DNA of 64,000 nucleotides from Pampus argenteus (lineage: Eukaryota; Chordata; Actinopteri; Scombriformes; Stromateidae): NCBI GenBank assembly GCA_036937835.1, contig CM072878.1, positions 17,331,001-17,395,000 of the forward strand, in the 5' to 3' direction. Shown here one piece after another: positions 11,062 through 24,500 of the stretch. The notes below the pieces were generated by a model. The model did not search any database. It worked only from the letters and a program-made list of their open reading frames with translations, and was not told the origin of the DNA. Position numbers and translations under genes: made by a program. How positions within the stretch are numbered: position 1 is the stretch's first letter; every line of letters begins with the position of its first letter.

Positions 11062-12653
11062 TTAGGATCTGTCACTAATGTTACCATCTTCTCTGCCACT
11101 CTCATCCACCTCGTCTTCGTCATCGCCTCCTCTGTTCATGGCTTCTACCCTGGCGAGCAGCAGCGGCAGGTTGATGCCGAGGCCCGACGTATCCTCGTCA
11201 GAGTCATCCTTCGGAGGATAAAAGCGTTTCGCCTTTGTCAGGAAATCTTCAGCTACATCTAGATAGACGAGGCGATCCTGTGCAGAGGAAGAAAGGGAAG
11301 TGTGAATGTCACACGTTTTTAAGGCTGCTCTTCAAAAAGGAGCATATCAAGTTGTGAAGGGAAACAGAGGTATACTTCATTTCATGTCTGCTCCTTTTCA
11401 GTCTTCAGTCAATGAAACGTCTACAGAGGAGTCGTTATAAGTCTATCATGACTTCATGGCTTTACCTCATAGTTAAGAAAATATACAGCAGCTGTGACCA
11501 CCAAACTAATGCAAATAAAAAGACTTATTTTGTGCTTGTAGTGGTAATGCTGTTAGATTTAGATGATTGGACTTGCTGCAGGATTTGAGGAAAGTACCTC
11601 TTGATGTGGCCTGTAAACATGCACAAATTTTGGGTCGGGTTAAGGTTAAATATCTCCAAGCAAAGAGTTTACTCTTTACTGCTCTCACCAGGATGAACAG
11701 ATATCTCTCCGGCGGTGGTTCATTGTTGGAGAAGATGGAGGTCTCAGAATGGAGCGCGTGAAGCAGATCACGTGCTGCTGGGGCGTTGCGCATGCGGTCA
11801 TATGATGCACCAGCAGACACATTCAGGAGCGAGTCTGCCTCCGCCATGAAACCTAGAAGAGAAGGCAAAGTATTTGTGGTTTGTCGTCTATGTGACACTT
11901 GTGTCTCACATCCCATGTGTCCAAACCTCACCTAGGTTCTCCAGGATTGTCTTCCATTTGTCTCTAACTTCCCGGCGTGTGTCTCTCATGGCCTCGATGT
12001 CGACACTCAGACGCCGGTAGCCCTAGACAAGAAGAAGACAAAGCTATTAGCTGTTTTCTTTCAGAAAGGAGAGGTTCCCTCTGATCTAATCTCTTGTAAC
12101 TTGATTATTTGACCCCATTAGCTGGTTTGAATCACTGATCACAATCATTTTATAAAGCAGATGAAGCCTTAAGAAAATCCTCCGTCACATACCGTAGATC
12201 CCATGCGGGTTTTATTCCTGGCCTGCAGCAGAGAGTAAAGCATTCGGTCGTCATCTCTCTCTGAGTGACTGGGGTCTCCCGGCTCACTCCACAGGTTGGT
12301 CTCTTCATCGCGCCGCTTCTGGACTTCACGACTGAAATACTCCAACGGGTCCTGACTGTGTGGTTGGCCAACAGAGGCACACATTCATACAATTATTAGA
12401 CTCGTATAAGTCAATCGAATCAAATGTGACACACATGAGAAAGCACATCAGTTAGTGAGAAAATGAGAGAAATGTTCTGCGGATTGTATTCTGTGTGTTG
12501 CAAGGTTAAAAATACTCATGTATTCAGGGTGTTGTGCGGTGAAGGGAACTCGTCTTACGGTACTAAAGGCTGCTTTTCATCCTCATCGTCTTCGTCATAA
12601 GCGCAGCAGCAGCAGCAGAACTGGATGCAAAACTTATTACAACCTGAACCCAT
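11062..12653 (-). CDS. mreg: Melanoregulin-like protein, five exons
   Basis: Melanoregulin is a palmitoylated peripheral membrane protein of melanosomes and lysosomes, linked to dynein-driven movement and organelle maturation. Coding exons in transcript order: 12559-12653, 12193-12355, 11932-12022, 11689-11852 and 11062-11277. They total 729 bases (242 residues; human 214), and every join is in frame. In-frame TAA and TAG lie directly before the ATG, which fixes the start. The N-terminus MGSGCNK is followed by a run of five cysteines (13-17), giving a likely lipid anchor, then an acidic patch and KQPLVPQDPLEYF. Family blocks: NLWSEPGDPSHSERDDDRML, DTRREVRDKWKTILENLGF, the EADSLL segment and PPPERYLFILDRLVYLDVAE. 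The extra C-terminal acidic tail is longer than in mammals. Its place between stard3 and tcap is not that of mammalian MREG, so it may be a paralogue rather than the strict orthologue. Confidence 0.9.
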
Positions 12654-13499
12654 CTATTAAGAATAGAGTCAAAGGCCAGCAGGAGTTCACAATATCAGAT
12701 AATCCAGAAGTAAAGAACAACGTCCTCAGTTCCTCAGCTGCTTTGCTTTAGCTCCCCAATCCTTGTCCTCGCTGTAGATGCTGATTCCTCAGCGGCTTCT
12801 GAGAAAGGGGACCTTATTCACACCCTATTTTGAAGAAGTATGTTAGAAGAATGAATCTAATAAACCTGTTTTTACATCATCAAGAAGATGCACTGATGCA
12901 AAAACCTAATTTTCAGCTTCCCATTTTCCAGGATCCCGGCGCAGCTCCACGTCCAGCAGAGGTCTGTCCTCCAGATCATTGGCCAGATGGCAACACAAGG
13001 ACTGTTGCTGAAAGACGAGAGCAGTGAAACACTCGCTCTCTCATCAATTAAAAAAAAAAAACACACACACACATTCACACACACCCATATTCTCAGAAGA
13101 CAGTCACAGCACAATCATGTGAGCTGCTCCATGTCGTTAGCATTGTGTGTTGCCCCCCGAGGACAACACATCTCCTCGAAATATACAATCTGTATCTAAT
13201 CTACCGTGGTTTGAGGATTATCTAGTTTATTTTTATGTGTTTACCACGTCGTCTCAACCGTGGATCTGTTGTTTAAGAATCCAGATGTCTTGATGGATCA
13301 TTTTCAGAGGAACCAAACGGGTCAAGGGTGAAGAGGCCAGATTTCTGTTTTTTTTATTAACAGTGAGGCTGTCACACGTGACATAGGCTCAAGTCACAGG
13401 GTAATACAGTTTATGACATAAACACCCCCCCGGGATCCAGTGCAGGAGAATAAGGGTGCAGAAACTACCATGATGAACGTGTTTGTTTGCTCCACAAGC

Positions 13500-13990
13500 A
13501 CATGAGCGTCTGAGCCCGTCTCTCGTCTCTCAGGCATCTCCTGCTGGACCAGCACCCGTCCTGGCACTGCTCTGGTTCCCTGGCTGTCTCTACTGTTTCC
13601 TGAGGTTTTGGATCTGGTTCTCCATCCTGTTCTTCAGCGTCACTGCATGTCTCCCTCTCTGAATGGTGTCTTTATCCTCTGTGAATAATGTCCTTTATTG
13701 TCTCTTCTCCTCTGTGTGTGTGTGTGTGTGTCTCCCCTGTGTGCATGAGTAGCTACTTGCCATCACATTCGTCATATGAATCCATTATAACAACATCTTT
13801 TACACATCTGTCCGTCCTGGCAGAGCGATCCCAGGTTTCTTCTATTTTTTCCCGTTAAAGGATCTTTTAAGGGAGTTTTTCCTTATTTTGAATCGAGGGG
13901 TTGTAGGAGAGAGAGGATGTTGTACTGCTGTAAAGACTGTAAAGTCCTCTGAGACAAATTTGTGATTGGAAGAATCTAAATATAGGAAAT
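13500..13990 (+). mobile_element. Probable teleost interspersed-repeat remnant
   Basis: The segment from the phrase gtttcttctattttttcccg through AGGGAGTTTTTCCTT to CTGTAAAGTCCTCTGAGACA resembles a tail I know from abundant teleost non-autonomous retroposons (Pro-Ser-rich-looking CT stretch, then 'gggagtttttcctt...ctctgaggcaaa'). No coding part or clear target-site duplication is visible. The boundaries are approximate and the family is not named. Confidence 0.5.
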
Positions 13991-15574
13991 ATGCATACGT
14001 CTCCTTTAAATGCAGATCTGAACAACTCAAACATCGTTTCAATAAGGTTTGAAGCTGAACACTGCCATGAATTCATTTTATTAGACATGACACTGGTTAA
14101 GACTATATAAAAAACAATCAACAGTATTCCTGTGATGGCTTAAAATTAACATGTTTGATATAAATGGTCTATAGTCATTACACATACATTCAAAAACCAT
14201 TACTAAAGAATACAATAAGTGAAGTACTTCAGGCAGGCTTCAATGATATGACAGCGTGTGTGTGTCACATAAAATAAATGCAAAGCAAAAGAAGATTTTT
14301 TTTACTGTGATAAAGGCACCAAATTGTTGATATATTTACTTTTATTTTACATTCTCTCTGTACAGTAAATAGCTAAAAAATAATAATAATAATCAACCCA
14401 GTTAAATCAAAATAACCTTCAGTTTAGTTTTTGACTTTGTGGCCAAAAAAAAAGAAAAGTAAATAAAGTTGTTTTTCTTATTTCTGAAGACTCAAAAGCA
14501 CCAGGAAGCACAATTGGTTCCATTTGTAGTTTATGTAATGACAAATCATGATTGTTTTTTTTTTGTTTTGTTTTTTTAAATCATACATCATAACAGCGAG
14601 TAAGACGTAACGAGCTGAAAAGTGAAATTTCTAAATTATTTTTAAAATGTTCAAAAATGTAAGAAATGATAGAAAAACCTCATTTGGTACGACATGAGTG
14701 AGAAGTCAATGAAAATCATATCAGTACAGTAATAACTTGTTATGATAAATGAGTTCAGCTATTTTACCATAAAGGCCACTTGTGGTTATTGGTAAAAAAA
14801 AAAGGCCTTTAATAATTATACCACATCTTAATTTCTGACCATTATCATCATCTTCAGAGCTTGATGAATTATCTGCAACACAAACTAACCTGCTGCTTCT
14901 TGTTTGACCTCCAACACAGATGCAGTATTAATAAAGAGAGCTGCAGTCATCAGTTGATCAAAATTATTGTCTTTGTCGTTGTATTAAATTGAATATCTTT
15001 GGTTTTATTTTAGGCTGTTGGTCATCATATGGAGCTCTAGGAAATTCTGATTTCTGTTATATGGACCAACTCTGAGAAAATTAGATTTTTGCACCTTGTC
15101 AGAAGTGAAAACAGGTTTCCTCTTAGTGGATCAGTGGTGTCTCCCTCTTGTGGTGATTAGACATCACAGTGACTTCTTTTCTTGATCCATCACATTGTAA
15201 ACTGTGTGGAAATTAACTGCTAGTTACAGGCATCGCTATGTAGATTTTTTTTGGGGGCAGGAGCACCAGAGAACCACATAGAAGCTGGTGCTGTGAAAAT
15301 ACACACAAATAAATCTTAACAAAAATACAAAAACAAAACAAAAGCAGCAAATTGATGGGTAAGAATGTGTGTAGTAAGAAAAGGCTCAGCTGCTTGGAAG
15401 AAGACGACTTCAGTCATGCTGCATCAGTACGTTTGGTAACAAGTGAGACAGGCGTCTACACAGTTTGAATCACGTCCATCCGGGTCTTCTTGTCCACCCT
15501 GAGTCAAGATGGCTTCAGGAAATGCAGTTTTCATCACACGGTGAGACACGGCAACACATTTACAGGTCCATGCA

Positions 15575-15578
<4 letters not shown>

Positions 15579-15609
<31 letters not shown>
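15579..15609. repeat. (GT)n microsatellite
   Basis: About 15 GT units, 310 bp beyond the stard3 stop codon, probably in the 3' untranslated region or just after it. Confidence 0.95.
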
Positions 15610-15612
<3 letters not shown>

Positions 15613-15919
15613 CGGTCACGCTTAAAAACAACGTTGTTGTTTAAGAACGAGGAGGAGCGTCATCTCACTGACCAACGAATGGCTCCTCTTCTCCAGTGAC
15701 TGAAGTGTGGTGAATGTGTGGTCACATGTCTCACGTCTTAGAAAAACACGTTGTTGTTTTTTTTTCCAGTTACAGTAGTGCAGCTTTCAGCTCAGGGTGT
15801 GTCACAAGGCTGCTGCTGCTACGCCCGTTTGGGGATCACAGAAGAAGAAAAAAACACGCGAAACAAACTGTAGTGATGCCTCAACATCAGCCGCGGCGCA
15901 GCCGGACATCTCTCCTGGT

Positions 15920-18900
15920 TTAAGTGTGGTGGTGGGAGTGGAGAGAAGGCCGCACGTCAGCAATGTGTTGCCGTAAATGGGACATGAATTCAAACATGGT
16001 GGCGGCCAGACTCTGGTGGATGAGGTAACGGGGCAGGCGGCCCTGACGAGACCAAACACAGAAACTGTGTGTTAATAATATAACAAAAGCTTAACCATTT
16101 GCTTTTTATTATTCTATTTTATATTATATAGAGGTAAACAGCCTTGTTTTTAATAACAGAAACTGTTACAGTAACAGTACAGTAGCTGCGACGTTCATGT
16201 TCTCACCTTCAAGTCTGTGTTGAGGACCCAGATGAAGGTGCAGATGGACGGGTTACTGCTGGATTTAAGCACCACAAATCCGCCGGGTCCGTTCTCTCCC
16301 CTGAGGTGAGCCAATTAAAAAGGCAAGAGGACAAGACGGAGACGTTAGAGAGGTGAAACTAACACAGCTGCACTTTATTTTAATCAATATGATGCCCGAT
16401 CATTGACAAGGAGCCCGGCTGGAGGCGTGGTCTGACCTGACGAAGCGACCGCACGGAGGTTTGGCATCGTGGTCAGTTGCCATGCCAGCAGATAGGTAGC
16501 AGTCTCGTTTGCGTTCAACCCGCCGAACATTAACGAAGTCCCTGATGGAAGGAAGAAAAAGTCACATCTGTGAAAAATACTTTTTTTTTTAATAAAAAGG
16601 CAGGAGACTGAAGACGTAGCTCTGCTGTATGTTGTGTTGACGTACCTGGCAGACACAACTCCTCCCGCCGCCCCAGAAGAGATGTCGTACGACACTAGAG
16701 TGTTGTCGTCAACTCTCTGAAGGATCTGAGGAGAGAAGGAAGCAGACACTGTTATTCTACAAACACACACACACGCACACGCAACCTAAATGAGGGAAAA
16801 AAATGTCCATAAAAGAGAGTAAATAAAAGGATCACAGTTGTCACCTGGCAGCCAGAAACGGTTCTGTTCCACTGGACCATCTTCTCCGGTTGCAAGATCA
16901 CTTCTTGATACACGAGTTCAGCAGGACACTGCATGAGGGCCTGAACGCGGCAAAAATCAAACAGCTGCGTGTCACATTTACAAAGCATATCGGTGTTATC
17001 ACGTTTATGCTGAAGAATTCTAATACTTTATATATACCTTTCAATCATTTTGTTGAAAACAAGGGAGAATGAGAGAAAGTAGAGTGCACGTAGGATCAGA
17101 AAAAAAAGTAATTAATTACTTCTAAAAGTAAAATAAATCTGAGTCTGTGTTGGTTGTGACTAGACCTTCGTTATGATTTACAGTAATAATTTCATATATT
17201 TGGAAAGCAGATCACTCAAACATCAAACATAAACCATCAGTTATAGAGTTTCCTGTAAATAGCAGCTTCCTCTGTATGACTTCAGTTCATCTAAATCCAC
17301 ATCTGGCTCAGTTTAACGCCGTATTAATCTCATACATGTCAATAACAATGAGGAAATACATTGACATGACATCTCTAAACAAAGTCACTGTAAATGTGAC
17401 TCATTGTAGTCGTTACTGGAGGTTTTTTGGTCACATTCAGCTTCACAGTCAGTACACAAAGAGCTGCGATACCTTGAGAATGAAAGTCTTTCCATGGAAG
17501 GGAATCTCCAGAGTGTAGACGGAGTCGCCCATGTCCTGAAAACAAGCAGCGTTAGCATCGTGACACTTCTCATTTTCGTCTCTTTTGTTTCAGCACAATT
17601 AAGGAAGTTATTGTCAAAACAATCAGAATACTGGTGGTGAAATGTGTTTCATTTCTTAATCTCAGATAAAGGAAAAAGATCAGTCGATCTATATATAAAC
17701 TGAAACCAGTGAAACCAGTGAAAAAATGCTGCAAGACAAGACTTGAATTACAAAAGGCAGTTTTACTTTGGATCAAGTTCCAAGTTGCTGAAATATCCAA
17801 CTTGATGCAGATCAGAGTGAATGTTTTACCTCATCTATGCTTTTCTTACTAGCACATTAAAACATTTCTAGCTCCAGTATGCAGTCTGTCTTTATGCCCC
17901 TCAAATAACTTGCTTCTACACTACTTAAATACATAGGTCCTTACATAGGATCATTACTGGCTTCTGAGTTGTTTAATTGCTATCGAGCTGGAAAACAACA
18001 CGATACAGAATGGAAGATACAGCAGAGTGAACTTGGAAGTGAAATTGTTGTCTTGTTGGATTGCCAAAAAGCTTCGGAAACACGCTCTTCCCATCAATCC
18101 AGCATTCAACGCCCACTTTATGCAATGATTGACCAGATGTGTGGAGCTGAGAAAGAAAACAGCTCATTTTTCAGTCTTTACGCAACTACTTCTGTCACTG
18201 TGTGCAACGCTATGAATGCCTTCTGAGAGAGACTGTCTGAAAATGTTCACCGTTATCTGGCCTTCATCCGAAGCTTTTTGTGTGGCTGTTTATAACAACT
18301 ATAAACACAGTTTTTCCTTCGACCACTCAAGAGATTTCCAGTCATATGTGCTGAAATGTCCTTGACCCAGCATACTAAAAAGTGAAGTAAAAACAACAAT
18401 CGCACACTCACATTATTTTTTTCAAATTTCCAGTTGTCCTCCTGGGTTAGGATTTGCTCGACCACAGACATGGCTTCACGACCCTGTCTGACGTATTTCT
18501 TCTCCTGGAAGAGAGAAAAGAAAGGAAACCATGAGAGGGAGCATCAGGTGAAGAGTAGAAAGACTCTTCAGACCGATTCAGGTACCGCAGCAGTGACAGC
18601 ACGGCGACCGAGGTTTTCCTCGTCCAGATCTTCTTCAGAGCCTGCAGACACAAGTTCAAGGCCAAAATGAGCGAAACATGAAACACGACGGATATACTTA
18701 AGGCTGATTCACAAAGGACACAAAAAACTAAGTCATCAGACGTCACCTGCAACCGATTCAGGCGGGGAGTAGAACTGTCCGTCTGAAACGGCGCAGGGGT
18801 AGATCATGGGGGCCCGCTCGCAGGCTGCGTTCACCGCTGCGAGGTGGGCTGAGTGCCAAAGGAGCAAAAAAATGTAAATTAATAAATAATAGGGAAACAG

Positions 18901-20203
18901 TCGTGTTCAAACTTGTCAGGCATCTTTCTCGCACCTCTGTCGTCGTCGGCCTCCTGAGGAAGCACCTTGAAGTCGAGGAACCACGTCTCCAGCCAGGCCA
19001 CCACAAACGAGACGATGGGTAACACGTAACCAAAGATCTGGAACTGGGTCTTCTGCAGAGAGAGATGCAGCGTCACCATGAGGCTAAGAGCTATTAAAAA
19101 GATTAGAAGGACTTTTACAGCTTCCATAAAGAAGCGGTGGTTGCATTTTATGACACTTTACTTCCCCTTTGTTGAGTATAAAAAAAGTGAAATTAGCTAC
19201 CTACAGTAAAATGGCTTCGGCATGAAGGATTTAATATTAAACAGAGGTCAAAATGGAGTCTTTGATCCTCTGTGATGCATAAAAGAATAAAGTCATAAAC
19301 GACAATTATCACTTCATCATCTGGTCAGACAGCTGATTACTGGTATAAATAAATGCAGAAGTGAAAAAGTTGATGTGGTTGAAATCATATGCTTTCACCA
19401 CACACACACACACACATACACACCCCCCTCCCACACACACACAGTGAAAATGTAGCAGTGACAGGCAGGTACACTCACATCAAATAAGATGACCTTCACA
19501 ACAAGGAAGGCAGTGGTCACTAGAGTGGTCACCTGTGGAGGAAGGCACATTTAGATTGATGTTATAATGCTCAGTGCACATCTGTAAATATGTAAATATA
19601 AGATGTTTAACTGTAACTGAGCTCACTTACCGCAATAACCCACCAGTGCCTGAGGCGAAAAGCAGCATAACCCACTTGTAGACACAGGAAACGAAAAAAA
19701 GCAAGGACCTATGACAAAGACAGCATAAATCAGACCACATAATAATAATAATAATAATATAAGACTATTATTGAACAGTGAAAACAAGTGAGATGTACAC
19801 AGACTCGGACTGAGCCACTTACAAAAATATCAAAGAAGGAAGATCTGAAGTTGTAATGGAGGACCTCGTTTTCTAAGCTGTCCCAGATATTGATGGACTG
19901 CAGGAGAACAGAGCAGAGTTCAAATGATAAAATAAAAAGGACAACAACAGGACATAAACCCCCAAACTTCGAATCTGCTGCTTCACTCACATTCAGCTCG
20001 ATAATCCACAGGAGCGAGATGAAGAGGAGGTCGAACGTCACGAAGAGACAGAAGGTGCGGCGGACGTCAGAGATGGTCTTACGCTCCGCAGGTGGCACAA
20101 ACAGGTAAGGCGAAGGCAGGGATATGGTTGTAGAGTAGGAAGCATTGAGGGAGGCGATGGCCGGGAGGCTGCCCCCGAGCTCCCCGTACTCTCCACCCGG
20201 CAT
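15920..20203 (-). CDS. stard3: StAR-related lipid transfer protein 3 (MLN64), fourteen coding exons
   Basis: STARD3 is a late-endosome membrane protein that moves sterol at ER-endosome contacts. Coding exons in transcript order: 19991-20203, 19823-19897, 19631-19708, 19479-19532, 18935-19052, 18747-18848, 18586-18641, 18412-18504, 17473-17535, 16845-16940, 16646-16725, 16437-16541, 16207-16300 and 15920-16042. They total 1350 bases (449 residues; human 445), all in frame. Residues about 44-176 form the four-helix MENTAL domain, beginning ISDVRRTFCLFVTFDLLFIS. QFYSPPESVAG (204-214) followed by an acidic run keeps the phospho-FFAT motif that binds VAP proteins, with Ser207 matching human Ser209. 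The START domain fills about 230-449. Met305 and Asn309 in KMVQWNRT match the sterol-pocket residues Met307/Asn311 of human. The linker before the START domain (exon 8, 18 codons) is shorter and acidic. The start ATG lies two bases after an acceptor, so the leader is in an upstream exon. Confidence 0.98.
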
Positions 20204-20205
20204 TC

Positions 20206-21268
20206 CTGCGATGAGACAGGAAACTCCTCCTGCAACAACCCACACATAGTTGTCATAGTTGACCTTGAAGATGTGCTTTTCTTCTTGTTTCCTACGGTTG
20301 GATGTTTGAGCTCCACTGTGCAGAATGAACGTATGAATGTATGTGAAGCGTTTGACACTCATTGGTAATCTGGTTTTAAAGGGAGGGACTACGACATAAT
20401 CCTGGCCCAGTATGCAAGTCACAAAGTTGGGATGTGACATTAAACCTGTCGTGAAGTATCCAACAATTTCACTTTTGAAATTAACAATATTTCCATATTC
20501 ATAGATTATGGATTTGTTTTTTTTAATGGACGAGAAGGTGGATTTTAAAATGGTAAGTCTAAAAAAATAAACATTTCAGACACACATCTCAATACATGTC
20601 AAGAAAAACTACTGTGTAAAAAAAAAAAAAAAAAAGGCTTAATAACTTAATAGACTTCCAGATTCAGTTAAACACACAATGTGCCATTTAAAAAACAGGA
20701 TTTAGCTGCGGATTTAAGTATTTAGTCGAGGGATGTTTTCACTGTGACATCAGCAGGAATCAGCCTGTTTGGGACCATTGTCAACACAATGACTTATAAT
20801 GACCTGCCATCAAAACATATACACACCAGTGTTTGGAAAGGACATCTTTAAAAACTTCAAATTTTAGTAGCAGTGGTGGATTCAGACCATCTATTATCCT
20901 CCTTCTCCTCTTTTAGCTTCTGCTAACAAACAAACAAACTAGTTTTATATCTGTCAGGCAAGCTAACTTACTACTGTCTAACAGTGTTTTAAAACAACAA
21001 ATAAGAGAAACAGGAAGTATTATAATCATATAAATCATATAACTCCTGTAAACAAGCCCCGGTTAAATATATATCAGCTAGCTAACTAGCCGCTGTTAGT
21101 CACAGTTCTTCACACTTGCTAGTTAACTGTGAAGAAACATAAAACCAGAGACACCACGAGTCATGACAAAAGCTACCAGCTACATAAAGTAACTGTATAA
21201 GGCTACGACATGGAGTCCACGTGACATCTTTTGTTATATTTATGAAATAATTACAGCATTTAACTTAC
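20206..21268 (-). other. stard3 intron 1, in the 5' untranslated region
   Basis: Inferred intron from the donor GTAAGT (21268 downward) to the acceptor tcatcgcag just before the coding exon at 20205. The interior is AT-rich with a poly(A) run at about 20,619-20,634 and no coding signal. The longer open frame that spans the acceptor (20,204-20,440) has no family similarity upstream of the START-gene Met and is treated as intron. Confidence 0.6.
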
Positions 21269-21380
21269 TTGATTTACCGCAACATCATCGCCAAGCAAAT
21301 CTTCCGGGGTGATCTTTCAAAGATTGTTAGAAGAGAAGTGAATCCCTGCCTCGCTGTAACACGCATGCGCAAGAAAAACC
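21269..21380 (-). other. Probable non-coding exon 1 of stard3
   Basis: The donor CAA|GTAAGT at 21268 is strong, and the sequence just upstream has promoter motifs, which together suggest a leader exon of about 100 bases. The 5' end is a guess. It contains a very short upstream frame, ATG ATG TTG CGG TAA, near its 3' end. Confidence 0.5.
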
Positions 21381-21413
21381 GTCAAAGCACTTCCGCCTTT
21401 CCACACCGGAAGT
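21361..21413 (-). promoter_or_regulatory. TATA-less stard3 promoter with NRF1-like and ETS-like sites
   Basis: ACGCATGCGCA at 21361-21371 fits the NRF1 palindrome. ACCGGAAGT (21405-21413) and a minus-strand GGCGGAAGTG (about 21388-21397) fit ETS/GABP sites. No TATA box is visible. This combination is typical of broadly expressed genes, which fits stard3. Confidence 0.55.
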
Positions 21414-21460
21414 ATCAGTATGGTATTGTTTCTACTTGACGATGATGAATTTGTGGGGGG

Positions 21461-21538
21461 ATAAAGATAAAGATAAAAATAAAAATAAAGATAAAAATAA
21501 AAATAAAAATAAAATAAAAATAAAAATAAAATAAAAAT
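21461..21538. repeat. A-rich tandem repeat, (AAAAT/AAAGAT)n
   Basis: About 78 bases of ATAAA, GATAAA and AAAAT units in tandem, starting roughly 50 bases upstream of the stard3 promoter motifs. Confidence 0.9.
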
Positions 21539-24500
21539 CATCATTATATTCACTTACTCCATATATTTTCAAATATATTATTTAATTATTGTTTAGCAGG
21601 ACTTTGAAATAAAACTTAAAATGTGTAATTTATCATGTATGCATTGTGACGTAGAAGACAAACAACAAAAACAACAAAAACAACACGCTAAAGATCAGCT
21701 GATCACCGCAACAAAACAAGATAGTACACTGTCGCTTACTTCCGGTTTTGACTTTGTTATTATTTATTTATTTGTATGGAATGTAAAAAAGCTCGAAAAC
21801 AAGTTACCTGTGAAACAAAGTTGTCCTCCAATAAAAAAAACATATTTTTGTGTTGTTGTTGACAATATTGTTGATTATATAAAAATATTATTATACAAAT
21901 ATATGACTATATCAACAAAATCTACTGCTTCATTCATTACTTCCCTGTTCAAAATCTATGAATATCACACATTTCATTTAAAAATGTCTCCTACTTCAAC
22001 CCTCAGTGTTTGTTGCTCTGCAGGCTTTAAGTTTCCATATTGTGTAAGTTTCACACTGAACCGAAAGTGGCTCCAGTAGCTGTGATGTCATGCTTGTAAA
22101 AATACTGAGATTTAGCACAGAGAAACCTTTTAATAGATGAATGGCAAAACAGCCTTTTATTTCCTTATTTGCTACTTTTATGGATACAAATGAATTGAAC
22201 AGATTTTTTCAATTAGTTACATAATTACTGGCCTACTTTATTAAAGCAATAAGCTAAAACAGGCCATGGTTTACAATGATTTTAACACAGCTATGGGCCT
22301 TTTTATTTACCTCTTAGCTGTTGTAAAATCACTGTTAAGCCTCGAGGGGCTTATTGATTTTAAAAAACGGTTACTACATACCTGGCAAGATTTCACAAGA
22401 AATAAACATACACCTACAAAAAAAAATTCAACCAATTATTAACCATTTATGCAGAAAGGTTGCCAAGAAACACACGGACCCAGTGGAAAGCATAAGGCCA
22501 GTCAGGCACGCAACATTTATCTGGATATTGCTGTTAATTATGTCACCTGTATAATACGCAACCAATTGAGCCGTTGTTCATTTTGTTTTTCATCAGAATA
22601 CCTTTTTAATGTTTGTATTTTATGTTGGATGTTGAATCAGAATCAATGAAAACACACATTTCCTTGGATGAATTAGGTTAAAGGGCAAAAGGGGGGAAAA
22701 AAGTGTTTATTTTGATATTATATTGTTGTTTAAAACAACCACATCACATTTAGAAGCAAGAGAATGGAGAAAAATAAAAGTAAAGACAGATGAGAATAAG
22801 TTCATACATGTCTTTCCATGGTTGTTTTCTTCTGACCCGGGAGGAGAGGGGAGATGGACAGAGAGTGGAGAAGGGAGGTCGGCTACTGAGCCTCAGCACA
22901 CACAATCTGCTCATCCAGTCATCCCACAATTTGAGCAGGTCAGAGGTTTAAAAAAAAAAAAAGTTTCACACAGTTTATTTTATATACACACAGCAGCCCG
23001 GATGATACATTTATTCATCCTGTGGCACAACTGGAAACCTTCTCACACGTCAGATCCTGGATCGACAGTTAAATTGGACGTTAGATGAGACAAAGGCTGA
23101 CAATTTGAGAAGCAAGACAGTAAAAACATTTAAAAATAAGTTGTCAGCTTGTTATCCATCAACAGAGAGAGACCAAGTGAACATCTAAAGTTTGGTAAAA
23201 AGACTGCAGAAAGTTTGTGCAGTGACAGTTTCGCTCAAACATCAGTCATACAGTAACCACAGAGCCTGGTTTGAGGCTCCGGGTGCTTGCATGCTACATA
23301 CAGGCTTTTTGCATGTTGCAAATGTTACATTTGGCAGATGCTTTTTATATATACGGTTGTGTATAGACAGTAGAAACAGGAGCTGAGCTACTCACACACT
23401 GGACATTAGATTAGAAAAATAGCTCTTACAACAGATCCATGACATACAAATCATGAGATGACAATAGAAAAGTGTTAACATACAAAAGGAAACCTGTGAG
23501 CGCTGAGAAATCCTAAAAACGAGTCGACAGCACGTGGAAAAGATTTGAAATTTCATTTAATCGGATTCACAAACAGCTTGTCAGCTCACATTGAATCAAA
23601 ACGTGTGATGCATGGCGGCAATGGTCGGGTCATTTGAGAGAATTAGAGGTAGCTTCACACTATAAAGGTTCATTTTAAAAATACTCAAATAATGAAAAGA
23701 CTTGATTTGAATATAAATGCAATAACTGTACACATACACTCACTGTGCACACGCATTAAACAAGCATTTTGGTGCTTCTTCAAGGGATATATTGATATCT
23801 ATCTTTTCAGTATAGACTAACTGGCCGTAGAACGAGTCAAAAAACACTCTGAAGCGTTTGAATGGACAGAAATGAAGCGGATAATGCAGTCATGGACTTT
23901 TTTTTTATTCGTCACTGTTTGAATTTATCGTCACTGATATGAATTAAAGTTATTCGTGAACTATAAAGGGTGATTTATTTTTATTTTTTATTTTTTGGGC
24001 TGGGGAATCACTTTAAACTTCCTCCATTCTGCCACAAGATGGCAATAAATGCACATTTTAGTTAAAAGATTATACATTAAAAATATGCTGCGAATCAGAA
24101 CGATGGGAGAGGCTGTGGTTTTAAGATGAGTATGTTTGTATGGGACATATAAGAAACGATCTTTGTTAAAATGTGTGTCATATGCGTGTGAGGTTTTGTG
24201 TTTATTGTAGTAATTGTAATTCACCTCTGCAGAAGCATTAAAGCAGAAGGGGGACTGGTCTTTCAGGGTATTTGCTCATGTTGACCTTGGCCCCTCCACA
24301 CTCATGATAAACAAGGGGACATTAGGGCCAAAGTGGCGTCTGTACTCTGCTCTGTTAGAAGATCTTTCCTCACCTCCTCATAAGGGCGTCTCTCCTTTAC
24401 ATCCACCTGACCCTGTTTCATTTCATGGAAGTATATCTTTTGTTCAATTACATACTTTAACCCTTTGGAAAAGAAAAAAAAAAGCACACACCACTTTCCC

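Larger units (their letters stand above)
12654..15919. other. Intergenic DNA between the stard3 3' end and the mreg-like 5' end
   Basis: No additional exon was recognised. It holds the mreg-like promoter (no TATA box seen), a probable interspersed-repeat remnant (about 13,500-13,990), AT-rich DNA at 14.0-15.3 kb that probably includes the stard3 3' untranslated region, and a (TG)n array at 15,579-15,609. Confidence 0.55.

Noticed and set aside
20204..20440. N-terminal extension of stard3
   Set aside because: The frame crosses a good acceptor (tcatcgcag) and has no similarity to STARD3; the ATG two bases inside the exon gives a protein of the usual length.
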